The position numbers and the translations under genes were made by a program. A stretch of DNA of 64,000 nucleotides. Source: Kribbella pratensis (lineage in GTDB: Bacteria; Actinomycetota; Actinomycetes; Propionibacteriales; Kribbellaceae). The stretch spans positions 310,001 through 374,000 of the forward strand of contig NZ_SODU01000005.1 of NCBI RefSeq assembly GCF_004366075.1. Reading direction: 5' to 3'. This document shows positions 25,784 to 33,590 of the stretch, piece by piece. The notes under the pieces were generated by a model that worked only from the letters and a program-made list of their open reading frames with translations, was not told where the DNA came from and did not search any database. Each line of letters begins with the position of its first letter. The first letter of the stretch is position 1.

Positions 25784-27028
25784 GTGAACGAGCGGTACGA
25801 CGCGGTCGCCGAGACGATCCGGATCGAGGGGACGCGGATTCTCGCGACCCTGATCCGGACCGTCGGCAACGTCCAGCTCGCCGAGGACGCGGTTCAGGAG
25901 GCGGCGTTGGCGGCGCTGGGTGCGTGGCCGGTGACCGGCGTACCGCCCGAGCCGCGCGCCTGGCTCACCGTGACCGCCCGCCGGAAGGCGATCGACATCA
26001 TCCGCCGAGAACAATCCCGCGGCGCCAAGGAACGCGACGGCGCCGACCTGATCGAGCTGACCAAGCGCGAGGTCGAGACCGAAGCCGTCGTTCAGGACGA
26101 CCTGCTGCGGCTGATCTTCACCTGCTGCCACCCGTCGCTGTCGCCGCCGACTCGCGTGGCTCTCGCACTCCGCACGCTCTGCGGCCTGTCACCCGCACAG
26201 ATCGCCGGCGTACTGCTGACGACCGAGGTCGCCACGACGAAGCGGCTGGTCCGCGCGCGGCAGAAGATCGCCGCCGCGCGCATCCCGTACCGCGTGCCGG
26301 CCGAGGCCGAGCTGCCCGAACGGCTGCCCGCGGTCTGCGCCGTCATCCACAGCCTCTACACCGCGGGTCACGCGCCGGCCGAGGGCGAAGCGGCGTACGA
26401 CGTCGACCTGTGTGCTGAGGCCATCCGCCTGGCTGAGCTCCTGCACTCGCTCCTCCCAGACCAGCCGACACCGACCGCGGTGCTGGCGCTCCTGCTCCTG
26501 ACCGAGGCGCGTCGACCGGCCCGTGTCGATGACTCCGGCGAAGTGGTGACGCTCGATCTACAGGACCGTTCGCTGTGGGATCAGGACCTCATCGACCGCG
26601 GCGTCGCGCTCCTCAACGACTCGCTGGAGCGGTCCGAGCGGCAAGCCGACGCGTACCAGTTGCAGGCCGCGATCGCGGCCGAGCATGCGCGTGTACCCAG
26701 CTACACCGCGACCGACTGGCGCGAGATCGTCCGGCTGTACGACCTGCTGGTCGAGGTCTCCCCCAGTCCCGCGGCCGAACTCGCCCGCGTCGTCGCGATC
26801 GCCGAAACCGGCGACGTCGACACGGCCCTCAAGCTGCTCGACGAGATCCCGCCCAGCTCACGCAAACACGCCGTACGCGCCGAACTTCTCGCCCGCACCT
26901 CGCGGTACGCCGAAGCCGTCGCAGAGCTGGACCAAGCGCTGGCCGGCGCGCCGCTCGATCATCCCGAGCGCGCACATCGGGAACGCCGCCGAGCCCTGTT
27001 CGACGCGAAGGCCACCATGAACGCCTGA
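25784..27028 (+). CDS. ECF42-group sigma factor, second copy
   Basis: A 414-residue ECF with GTG start at 25784. Region 2: NVQLAEDAVQEAALAALGAWP and PRAWLTVTARRKAIDIIRRE. Signature LLRLIFTCCHPSLSPP. Region 4: LCGLSPAQIAGVLLTTEVATTKRLVRARQKI (seen in parts). The C-terminal DUF6596/TPR-like half has SLYTAGHAPAEGE, PTAVLALLLLTEARRPARVD and YDLLVEVSPSPAAELARVVA. This C-terminal domain is required for activity in characterised members. It follows the DGPF gene by 10 bp. The two ECF42 copies are diverged, implying separate signals. Confidence 0.9.
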   Translation: MNERYDAVAETIRIEGTRILATLIRTVGNVQLAEDAVQEAALAALGAWPVTGVPPEPRAWLTVTARRKAIDIIRREQSRGAKERDGADLIELTKREVETEAVVQDDLLRLIFTCCHPSLSPPTRVALALRTLCGLSPAQIAGVLLTTEVATTKRLVRARQKIAAARIPYRVPAEAELPERLPAVCAVIHSLYTAGHAPAEGEAAYDVDLCAEAIRLAELLHSLLPDQPTPTAVLALLLLTEARRPARVDDSGEVVTLDLQDRSLWDQDLIDRGVALLNDSLERSERQADAYQLQAAIAAEHARVPSYTATDWREIVRLYDLLVEVSPSPAAELARVVAIAETGDVDTALKLLDEIPPSSRKHAVRAELLARTSRYAEAVAELDQALAGAPLDHPERAHRERRRALFDAKATMNA

Positions 27029-27047
27029 CCAGCTGTCCGCAGCCGGG

Positions 27048-27770
27048 TCAGTCCTCGTCGGTCCAGTTACCACGTTCGCTGTTGAAGATCGACTTCGCGC
27101 CGGAGGAGGGTGGCGGTGCCGGCCGGGAAGGCTGGCTGCTCGTCGTCGTGACCGGCGCGTACGCACCGGCGACCTCCTGCGCCGAGTCCATCCCGATCGG
27201 ACCGGTGCCGTCGTCGTCGGAGTCCTCGTCGCCCTGGAGTACGTCGACGCTCGCGGAGGCTCGCAGCCCGGTGCGCTGGATCACGCGCTGAATGGTGAGG
27301 TCGCGGTCGTCGGGCCGGCTGACCCACTTGATCTCGCGGAAGCCCTGGTCCTGCGCGGCGGATTCGAAGACGAAGTGGCCGTAGCCGAGCATCCGCCCGA
27401 TGATCGGCTTCTGCAGCGTGATGTCGAGCACCCGGGCGATCGGGGTGGTCGCGACGGTCTGGGAGAAGACGCCGCGGATTCGCATGACCCGCATGTTCGT
27501 GACCACGAAGCGGTCGCGATGCTGGGTGAGGAATTGCCAGAAGGCATGACTGAGCAGCACCAGGACGATCGCCAGCAGCACCGGCTGCCCGCCGATCGAT
27601 GTGGTGGCCATCGTGAGCAGCAGGGCCGCCGCGAGCACGACCTCGAGCATCGGCACCGTGAACACCACCCAGTGGTGCCGCACCTCGTCGATGACGACTT
27701 CGCCCTCGTCCGAGATCAGATGGCGCCGGACCTTCGGGTCGAAGATCCGGAACAGGCCTATTCCGGCCAT
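27048..27770 (-). CDS. PH-domain (bPH2/DUF304) membrane protein
   Basis: A 240-residue protein. Two hydrophobic helices at about residues 33-75 precede a bacterial PH-like domain (about 78-165) with DRFVVTNMRVMRIRGVFSQ, TTPIARVLDITLQKPIIGRMLGYGHFVFES in parts. A disordered acidic/Pro-rich cytosolic tail follows (about 180-240). Function unknown; the family is membrane-associated and widespread in actinomycetes. Convergent with the ECF42 gene (19-bp gap). Confidence 0.82.
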   Translation of the reverse strand: MAGIGLFRIFDPKVRRHLISDEGEVVIDEVRHHWVVFTVPMLEVVLAAALLLTMATTSIGGQPVLLAIVLVLLSHAFWQFLTQHRDRFVVTNMRVMRIRGVFSQTVATTPIARVLDITLQKPIIGRMLGYGHFVFESAAQDQGFREIKWVSRPDDRDLTIQRVIQRTGLRASASVDVLQGDEDSDDDGTGPIGMDSAQEVAGAYAPVTTTSSQPSRPAPPPSSGAKSIFNSERGNWTDED

Positions 27771-27860
27771 CCGCTCACTCCCCTGTCACGCTGTTGTGTG
27801 ACCCCGTACGACTCAAGTGTCCCGCACGACGACGCGCAACGGGACACGAGAGACGGCAGA

Positions 27861-28019
27861 TCAGCTGAACAGCGCCGTCAGGAAGGTGATGACGCTTCCG
27901 AACGCGTCACCAACGGCCGAGAACGCACCCCCTACCGCTCCCGCGGCGTTGGCCGGCTGAGTGAACAGATAGAAGCCGGCAAAGGCGATGAGCGACCAGA
28001 TCAACAGCTTCTTCGGCAT
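27861..28019 (-). CDS. Small 52-residue membrane peptide
   Basis: A compact gene: AAGGAG seven bases before ATG 28019, then 52 codons to TGA at 27861-27863. The peptide starts MPKKLLIWSLIAFAGFYLF (one positively charged end and one transmembrane helix), has a break QPANAAGAVGG, and ends in an amphipathic/hydrophobic GDAFGSVITFLTALFS. It looks like a conserved small membrane protein of actinomycetes; I do not know its role. Base composition and a plausible promoter directly upstream support a real gene. It lies between the PH-domain gene and meaB. Confidence 0.7.
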   Translation of the reverse strand: MPKKLLIWSLIAFAGFYLFTQPANAAGAVGGAFSAVGDAFGSVITFLTALFS

Positions 28020-28064
28020 GTCGCCACTCCTTGTTCCTAACCACTCGGTCGACTGTGTTTTGAG

Positions 28065-28094
28065 TTTGTATCACGGACCGTGACCAATTGTCAC
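28065..28094 (-). promoter_or_regulatory. Candidate promoter with palindromic spacer for the small membrane peptide
   Basis: On the minus strand GTGACA, 18 bases, TACAAA resemble sigma-70-type -35/-10 boxes 46 bp before the ATG. The spacer contains the perfect palindrome TCACGGACCGTGA (28071-28083), a possible operator. The remaining 28095-28316 region holds no gene that I can support. Confidence 0.4.
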
Positions 28095-28316
28095 TGACTG
28101 AACACAGCCCACCGCACAATCCTCACCAGCTACAAGGTCCATTCTGTAACGGATCCGGGGGCACGGCAGCCATCGGCGCGCCGCCCTGAGACGCAGATCG
28201 CCGTACCCGGCGGAAATCCTGCGGCATTTGCCCGAAATCGGTACAACTTCCAGTGAACGAAAGCAAAAGACACGATGTGACACAACGTGGTCGATTGTTC
28301 CACGGCGAGACAAGTG

Positions 28317-29273
28317 TCACAAAGCAGAGATCAACTCGTCGGCCGCTGAATAGGGGTCGGTGCCGCCGTCCGCGACCTTCGCGGCGAGTACGTCGAGTCG
28401 CGCGTCCCCGTGCAGGTGCGCGAACCGGGCCCGCAACGCCGTCGTCGCGATCGCCTCGATCTCGTCCCGCGCGCGACTGCGACGACGCTCGGTCAGTACC
28501 CCGTTCCCACGCATCCATTCCAGCCGGTCCTCGATCGCCTGCACCACCTCGGCGATCCCTTCGTTGCGGGAAGCGACCGTCTTCAGGATCGGCGGCGACC
28601 AGGCGCCCTCGGGGCGCTCGGCCAGCGCCAGCATCGACCGCAGGTCCCGGGTGACCGACTGGACGCCGTCCCGGTCCGCCTTGTTCACCACGTAGATGTC
28701 GCCGACCTCGAGGATCCCGGCCTTGGCCGCCTGGATGCCGTCACCCATTCCCGGCGCCAGCAGGACCAGCGTCGTGTCGGCCATCCCGGCGATCTCGACC
28801 TCGGACTGCCCGACTCCGACCGTCTCCACCAGCACCACGTCGAACCCGGCCGCGTCCAGCACCCGCAGCGCCTGCGGCGTCGACCACGACAGCCCGCCGA
28901 GATGCCCGCGCGACGCCATCGACCGGATGAACACCCCTCGGTCGGTCGCATGGTCCTGCATCCGCACCCGGTCCCCGAGCAATGCGCCGCCGGAGAACGG
29001 CGACGACGGGTCCACGGCGAGTACGCCGACCCGCTTCCCGGTCTCGCGGTACGCCGACACCAGGGCCGACGTCGATGTGGACTTGCCGACGCCGGGCGAG
29101 CCCGTGATGCCGACGATGTGCGCGTGACCGGCGTGCGGCGCCAGCTCCGCCATCACCTCGCGCAACAGCGGGGATTCGTCCTCGACCAGCGAGATCAGCC
29201 GAGCGACGGCCCGGGAGTCGCCCTCCCGGGCCCGCTCGACCAGCTCACCGACCGGCGCCGTACGTCGTGGCAT
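28317..29273 (-). CDS. meaB: MeaB/ArgK-type G-protein chaperone of B12-dependent mutase
   Basis: A 318-residue GTPase that loads and protects adenosylcobalamin in methylmalonyl- or isobutyryl-CoA mutases. It shows the P-loop GITGSPGVGKST (about residues 54-65), LAVDPSSPFSGGALLGDRVRM in parts, VLVETVGVGQSE (Walker B/switch), and the base-specificity motif VVNKAD. Its start lies 21 bp after the thiolase stop on the same strand, an operon-like spacing. No mutase is adjacent; the IcmA-like subunit 4.4 kb away is the only mutase in the window. The terminal codon lies in a TGTGACAC/GTGTCACA inverted repeat (28276-28321). Confidence 0.92.
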   Translation of the reverse strand: MPRRTAPVGELVERAREGDSRAVARLISLVEDESPLLREVMAELAPHAGHAHIVGITGSPGVGKSTSTSALVSAYRETGKRVGVLAVDPSSPFSGGALLGDRVRMQDHATDRGVFIRSMASRGHLGGLSWSTPQALRVLDAAGFDVVLVETVGVGQSEVEIAGMADTTLVLLAPGMGDGIQAAKAGILEVGDIYVVNKADRDGVQSVTRDLRSMLALAERPEGAWSPPILKTVASRNEGIAEVVQAIEDRLEWMRGNGVLTERRRSRARDEIEAIATTALRARFAHLHGDARLDVLAAKVADGGTDPYSAADELISAL

Positions 29274-29294
29274 CAGCTCTCGATCAGCTCTAGA

Positions 29295-30497
29295 TCACTT
29301 CTGGGGAACGCGGACGATCAGTGCGTCGCCCTGACCGCCGCCGCCGCACAGGGCCGCCGCGCCGACGCCACCGCCGCGCCGGCCGAGCTCGAGGGCCAGG
29401 TGCAGCACGAGGCGCGCGCCGGACATCCCGATCGGGTGGCCGAGCGCGATCGCGCCGCCGTTCACGTTCACCTTGTCGTCGCTGACCTGCAGCTCACGAG
29501 CGGACGCGATCCCGACCGCCGCGAACGCCTCGTTGATCTCGATCAGGTCGAGGTCCGCGGGCTGGATGCCTTCCTTCGCGCAGGCCTTGACGATCGCGTT
29601 GGCCGGCTGGCTCTGCAGCGACGAGTCCGGTCCGGCGACCGAACCGTGCGCGCCGATCTCGGCGATCCAGCTGAGCCCGAGCTCCTCGGCCTTCGCCTTG
29701 CTCATCACGACGACCGCACAACCGCCGTCGGAGATCTGCGACGCCGAACCGGCCGTGATCGTGCCGTCCTTGCCGAACGCGGGCCGCAGCTTGGCCAGCA
29801 CCTCGACCGACGTGTCACCGCGAACACCTTCGTCGCTGTCCACCACGATCGGGTCGCCCTTGCGCTGCGGCACCTCGACCGGCACGACCTCGTCGGCGAA
29901 GAGGCCGTTCTTCCAGGCCTCGGCGGCGCGCTGGTGCGAACGGGCGCTGAACTCGTCCTGCTCCTCGCGGCGCAGTTTCTGGCGCTCGTTGTTCGCCTGG
30001 TCGGTGAGCGCGCCCATGGCCTGGTCGGTGAACGCGTCCCACAACCCGTCGTACGCCATGGAGTCGACCAGCGCGGTGTCGCCGTACTTGAAGCCCTCGC
30101 GGGACTTCGGGAGCAGGTGCGGCGCGTTCGTCATCGACTCCATGCCGCCGGCGACGACGACGTCGTACTCGCCGGCGCGGATCAGCTGGTCGGCGAGCGC
30201 GATCGCGTTCAGCCCGGACAGGCAGACCTTGTTGATCGTGATGGCCGGCACATCCATCGGAATGCCGCCCTTGACCGCAGCCTGGCGGGCGGTGATCTGA
30301 CCGCCGCCGGCCTGCAGGACCTGGCCCATGATCACGTACTCGACCTGGTCCGGCGCGACGCCGGCCTTCTCGAGTGCGCCCTTGATCGCGAACCCGCCGA
30401 GCTCTGCTCCGGTGAAGCCCTTGAGGCCACCCAGCAACCGCCCGATCGGGGTCCGTGCACCGGCGACGATGACGCTGTGGTTCCGCGTGTCAGACAT
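29295..30497 (-). CDS. Acetyl-CoA C-acetyltransferase (thiolase)
   Basis: A 400-residue type II thiolase. The nucleophile Cys is in INKVCLSGLNAIAL (about residue 91); the C-terminal motifs are GGAIALGHPIGMSGARL (His) and AALCGGGGQGDALIV (second Cys). It catalyses reversible condensation of two acetyl-CoA to acetoacetyl-CoA, or beta-ketothiolysis. It is co-oriented with meaB and divergent from methylmalonyl-CoA epimerase, in keeping with an acetoacetyl/crotonyl/ethylmalonyl-CoA route that includes the ccr gene downstream. Confidence 0.93.
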   Translation of the reverse strand: MSDTRNHSVIVAGARTPIGRLLGGLKGFTGAELGGFAIKGALEKAGVAPDQVEYVIMGQVLQAGGGQITARQAAVKGGIPMDVPAITINKVCLSGLNAIALADQLIRAGEYDVVVAGGMESMTNAPHLLPKSREGFKYGDTALVDSMAYDGLWDAFTDQAMGALTDQANNERQKLRREEQDEFSARSHQRAAEAWKNGLFADEVVPVEVPQRKGDPIVVDSDEGVRGDTSVEVLAKLRPAFGKDGTITAGSASQISDGGCAVVVMSKAKAEELGLSWIAEIGAHGSVAGPDSSLQSQPANAIVKACAKEGIQPADLDLIEINEAFAAVGIASARELQVSDDKVNVNGGAIALGHPIGMSGARLVLHLALELGRRGGGVGAAALCGGGGQGDALIVRVPQK

Positions 30498-30622
30498 GCC
30501 GTCACGATACCTGCGACCGCACTGGTACGCCGCTGCTCGCGCACGTCAGACGGGTCACACGGATGGTGTCAGGTGAGCCACTTTCGATGGTCTACCGCCG
30601 CGAGCTGCGCCAGGCTGACGGG

Positions 30623-31048
30623 ATGGACCAGCTGTTCGACGCGATCGACCACGTCGGCATCGCGGTGCCCGACTTCGACGAGGCCGTCCGGTACTACGCC
30701 GACGTGTTCGGCATGACCGTGGCGCACGAGGAGATCAACGAGGAGCAGGGCGTCCGGGAGGCGATGCTCTCGGTCGGCGACTCGGGTTCCTCGATCCAGT
30801 TGCTGGCGCCGCTGTCGGACGCCTCGCCGATCGCGAAGTTCCTCGACCAGCGCGGCCCCGGCATCCAGCAGCTCGCGTACCGGGTCCGCGATCTCGACGC
30901 GGTCTCGACGGTCCTCCGCGACCGCGGCGCCCGCCTCCTGTACGACGAGCCGAAACGCGGCACCGCCGGCTCCCGCGTCAACTTCATCCACCCGAAGTCG
31001 GCCGGCGGAGTCCTGGTCGAACTCGTGGAGCCATCAACCTCGCACTAG
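30623..31048 (+). CDS. mce: Methylmalonyl-CoA epimerase
   Basis: A 141-residue VOC-fold enzyme interconverting (R)- and (S)-methylmalonyl-CoA (some also act on ethylmalonyl-CoA). It starts at ATG 30623 (MDQLFDAIDHVGIAVPDFDEA in parts). Ligand-bearing motifs: His in AIDHVGIAV, Gln in SIQLLAPL, and Glu in VLVELVEP. The position usually read as GxHH is GIQQLAYRV here, with two Gln. RGTAGSRVNFIHPKSAGGVL is typical of the family. Upstream in-frame Met codons exist but precede non-conserved residues. The divergent thiolase is 125 bp away. Confidence 0.9.
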   Translation: MDQLFDAIDHVGIAVPDFDEAVRYYADVFGMTVAHEEINEEQGVREAMLSVGDSGSSIQLLAPLSDASPIAKFLDQRGPGIQQLAYRVRDLDAVSTVLRDRGARLLYDEPKRGTAGSRVNFIHPKSAGGVLVELVEPSTSH

Positions 31049-31084
31049 CTGTGACGGCGCGCTGTTCGAGTCTCCTCGGCGTCG

Positions 31085-32005
31085 TTGGCGGACTACGCTG
31101 TTCGGGTGCTGAAGGACAGCGCCACCGACTCCTTGCACGGTGCGCCGGCCGGATTCCTGCACGACGCCTTTGTCCACGTGTCGGACGAGGAGTTCGTGCA
31201 GCGCTCGGCTGCGTTCATGCAGGATGGTCTGGCGGCGGGGGAAACCATCGTGGCCGTGCTGCCTCCGGAGCGCATCGCCGTACTGCGCGACGCTCTCGGA
31301 CCGATCCACCATGAGGTCTGTTTCACCGACATGACCGTTGCCGGGGGCAACCCGGCGCGGCTGATCCCGTACTGGCGCAGCGTCATCGAGCAGCACCCCG
31401 GCCCGGTGCGCGGGCTCTCCGAGCCGGCGTACCCGGGCCGAAGCGCGGCGGCGTACGACGAGGTGCTGCTGCACGAGGCGCTGTCCGACATCGCGTTCGC
31501 GCAGGACCGGGCGTTCCGGCTGTACTGCGCGTACCAGGCGTCCGTCGGCATCGACCCGACCGTGACGCATTCCGGCGCGGAAGCTCTTGCGGAGAAGGAG
31601 TTCCGGACCGCGCTCGACGACGTACCGGACCGGGCCGAGCGGTGGGAGTTCGGGCCGGGCGAGCTCGGGCAGGTCCGGCAGTGGCTCAGTGGGCAGGCGG
31701 CGTCGCACGGCGTGTCGAGGGACAGGCTCGAGGACCTGTCGCTGGCGTTGCACGAGATCTGCACGAACAGCATCCGGTTCGGCGGCGGACGCGGGCGGCT
31801 GGCGGTGTGGATCGCCGACGGCACGCTGATCTGCGACGTACGGGACTGCGGGCGGATCGACGACCTGCTCGTCGGACGCGTGCTGCCGCCGCTGGACGGG
31901 CTCGGCGGGCGAGGCGTCTGGCTCGCCAACCAGCTGTGCGACCTGGCGCAGTTGCGGTCGGGGGACGACTTCACCCAGGTACGGCTCCACACGCGACTGC
32001 GGTGA
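31085..32005 (+). CDS. MEDS-domain / HATPase sensor (anti-sigma-factor kinase-like)
   Basis: A protein of about 300 residues. The N-terminal MEDS (DcmR-like sensory) domain covers residues about 20-185 (GFLHDAFVHVSDEEFVQRSAAFMQDGLAAGE in parts, VAVLPPERIAVL, VIEQHPGPVRGLSEPAYPGRS). A C-terminal HATPase_c_2 domain contains the N-box LALHEICTNSIRFGG and the G-box GLGGRGVWLANQLCD. This architecture occurs in RsbA/RsbW-like regulators of sigma factors. No partner anti-anti-sigma gene is next to it. The start is uncertain: TTG 31085 gives the longest frame, GTG 31106 also fits; neither has a good ribosome-binding site. Confidence 0.8.
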   Translation: MADYAVRVLKDSATDSLHGAPAGFLHDAFVHVSDEEFVQRSAAFMQDGLAAGETIVAVLPPERIAVLRDALGPIHHEVCFTDMTVAGGNPARLIPYWRSVIEQHPGPVRGLSEPAYPGRSAAAYDEVLLHEALSDIAFAQDRAFRLYCAYQASVGIDPTVTHSGAEALAEKEFRTALDDVPDRAERWEFGPGELGQVRQWLSGQAASHGVSRDRLEDLSLALHEICTNSIRFGGGRGRLAVWIADGTLICDVRDCGRIDDLLVGRVLPPLDGLGGRGVWLANQLCDLAQLRSGDDFTQVRLHTRLR

Positions 32006-32163
32006 CCTCGAGGCGATAAGACCACTGACAACGGTGGACTGGAAAAGTGACGGTCGTCTCAACCGTCGCTCGCTGTGTTACAGCGCACAGCCACAGGCGC
32101 ATACTCAACGGTAAGTTCCGCTCACCGATTTGTTACGGGACCGCCGCTGCAGGAGGTACTTTC

Positions 32164-33495
32164 GTGAAGCAGATCCTTGAGGCGATCCTCTCCGGCGACA
32201 ACGCCGCCGTCGGAGAGCTCGACGTACCGGAGCATTACCGCGGAATCACCGTCCATGCCGACGAGGCCGCGATGTTCGACGGGCTGGACAGCAAGGAGAA
32301 GGATCCGCGCAAGAGTCTGCACCTCGACGACGTACCGACGCCCGAGCTCGGGCCGGGTGAGGCGCTGGTCGCGGTGATGGCCAGCGCGATCAACTACAAC
32401 ACCGTCTGGACGTCGATCTTCGAGCCGGTGTCGACCTTCTCGTTCCTGAAGCGGTACGGGAAGCTGTCGCCGCTGACGGCCCGGCACGACCTGCCGTACC
32501 ACGTGGTCGGCTCCGACCTGGCAGGCGTCGTACTGCGGACCGGACCGGGCGTCAACGCCTGGAAGCCGGGCGACGAGGTGGTCGCGCACTGCCTGTCGGT
32601 CGAGCTGGAGTCGCCGGACGGGCACAACGACACGATGCTCGACTCCGAGCAGCGGATCTGGGGATTCGAGACGAACTTCGGCGGTCTCGCCGAGATCGCG
32701 CTGGTGAAGTCGAACCAGCTGATGCCGAAGCCGGCCCACCTGACGTGGGAGGAAGCTGCGTCGCCGGGGCTGGTGAACAGTACGGCGTACCGGCAGCTGG
32801 TGTCCGCGAACGGCGCCAACATGAAGCAGGGCGACGTGGTGCTGGTCTGGGGCGCGTCCGGCGGTCTGGGGTCGTACGCGACGCAGTTCGCGCTGAACGG
32901 CGGGGCGATCCCGGTGTGCGTGGTGTCGTCGCCGGAGAAGGCGGAGCTCTGCCGGGCGATGGGCGCCGAGCTGATCATCGACCGGACGGCGGAGGGGTAC
33001 CGGTTCTGGAAGGACGAGACGACCCAGGACCAGAAGGAGTGGAAGCGGTTCGGGGCGCGGATCCGGGAGCTGACCGGCGGCGACGACCCGGACATCGTGT
33101 TCGAGCACCCGGGCCGGGAGACGTTCGGGGCGTCGGTGTACGTCGCCCGCAAGGGCGGCACGATCGTGACGTGCGCGTCGACGTCCGGGTTCATGCACGA
33201 GTACGACAACCGGTACCTGTGGATGAACCTGAAACGGATCATCGGCTCTCACTTCGCGAACTACCGCGAGGCCTGGGAAGCCAACCGGCTGATCGCCAAA
33301 GGCATGGTGCACCCGACGGTCAGCAAGGTCTACCCACTCGAGGACACCGCGCAGGCCGCGTACGACGTCCATCGCAACCTCCACCAGGGCAAGGTCGGCG
33401 TCCTCACCCTGGCCCCCACCGAAGGCCTCGGCGTCCGCGACCCCGCGCTGCGCGAGCAGCACCTGGCCGCCATCAACCGCTTCCGCAACAGGTAG
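32164..33495 (+). CDS. ccr: Crotonyl-CoA carboxylase/reductase
   Basis: A 443-residue MDR-fold enzyme that reductively carboxylates crotonyl-CoA to ethylmalonyl-CoA with NADPH and CO2. The CO2-site residues of the characterised Kitasatospora enzyme are all present two positions earlier: Asn79 (INYNTVW), Phe168-Glu169 (WGFETNFGG) and His363 (GSHFANYREA). The nucleotide-binding loop is WGASGGLGSYATQF. GTG 32164 has AGGAGG at 32151-32156. It makes extender units or feeds the ethylmalonyl-CoA pathway. The mutase for ethylmalonyl-CoA (Ecm/MeaA) is not in the window. A 158-bp leader separates it from the previous gene. Confidence 0.95.
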   Translation: MKQILEAILSGDNAAVGELDVPEHYRGITVHADEAAMFDGLDSKEKDPRKSLHLDDVPTPELGPGEALVAVMASAINYNTVWTSIFEPVSTFSFLKRYGKLSPLTARHDLPYHVVGSDLAGVVLRTGPGVNAWKPGDEVVAHCLSVELESPDGHNDTMLDSEQRIWGFETNFGGLAEIALVKSNQLMPKPAHLTWEEAASPGLVNSTAYRQLVSANGANMKQGDVVLVWGASGGLGSYATQFALNGGAIPVCVVSSPEKAELCRAMGAELIIDRTAEGYRFWKDETTQDQKEWKRFGARIRELTGGDDPDIVFEHPGRETFGASVYVARKGGTIVTCASTSGFMHEYDNRYLWMNLKRIIGSHFANYREAWEANRLIAKGMVHPTVSKVYPLEDTAQAAYDVHRNLHQGKVGVLTLAPTEGLGVRDPALREQHLAAINRFRNR

Positions 33496-33500
33496 TTGCC

Positions 33501-33532
33501 ACCGACTCCCGATTGGCTGGTTTCGAGTCGGT
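33501..33532 (+). terminator. Hairpin after ccr
   Basis: ACCGACTC (33501-33508) and GAGTCGGT (33525-33532) are perfect 8-bp arms with a 16-base loop, starting six bases after the ccr stop. No U-run follows. A terminator role is likely by position. Confidence 0.55.
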
Positions 33533-33590
33533 TCTGACAGGCTTAAGGTGGGGGATTCACACTGAGCCGCCAGAAGGGAACCTCGGGAGA

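Noticed and set aside
28276..28321. TGTGACAC/GTGTCACA inverted repeat at the end of meaB as a Crp site or terminator
   Set aside because: The 30-base spacing is too wide for a Crp site and the stem is too weak for a convincing terminator; left unassigned.
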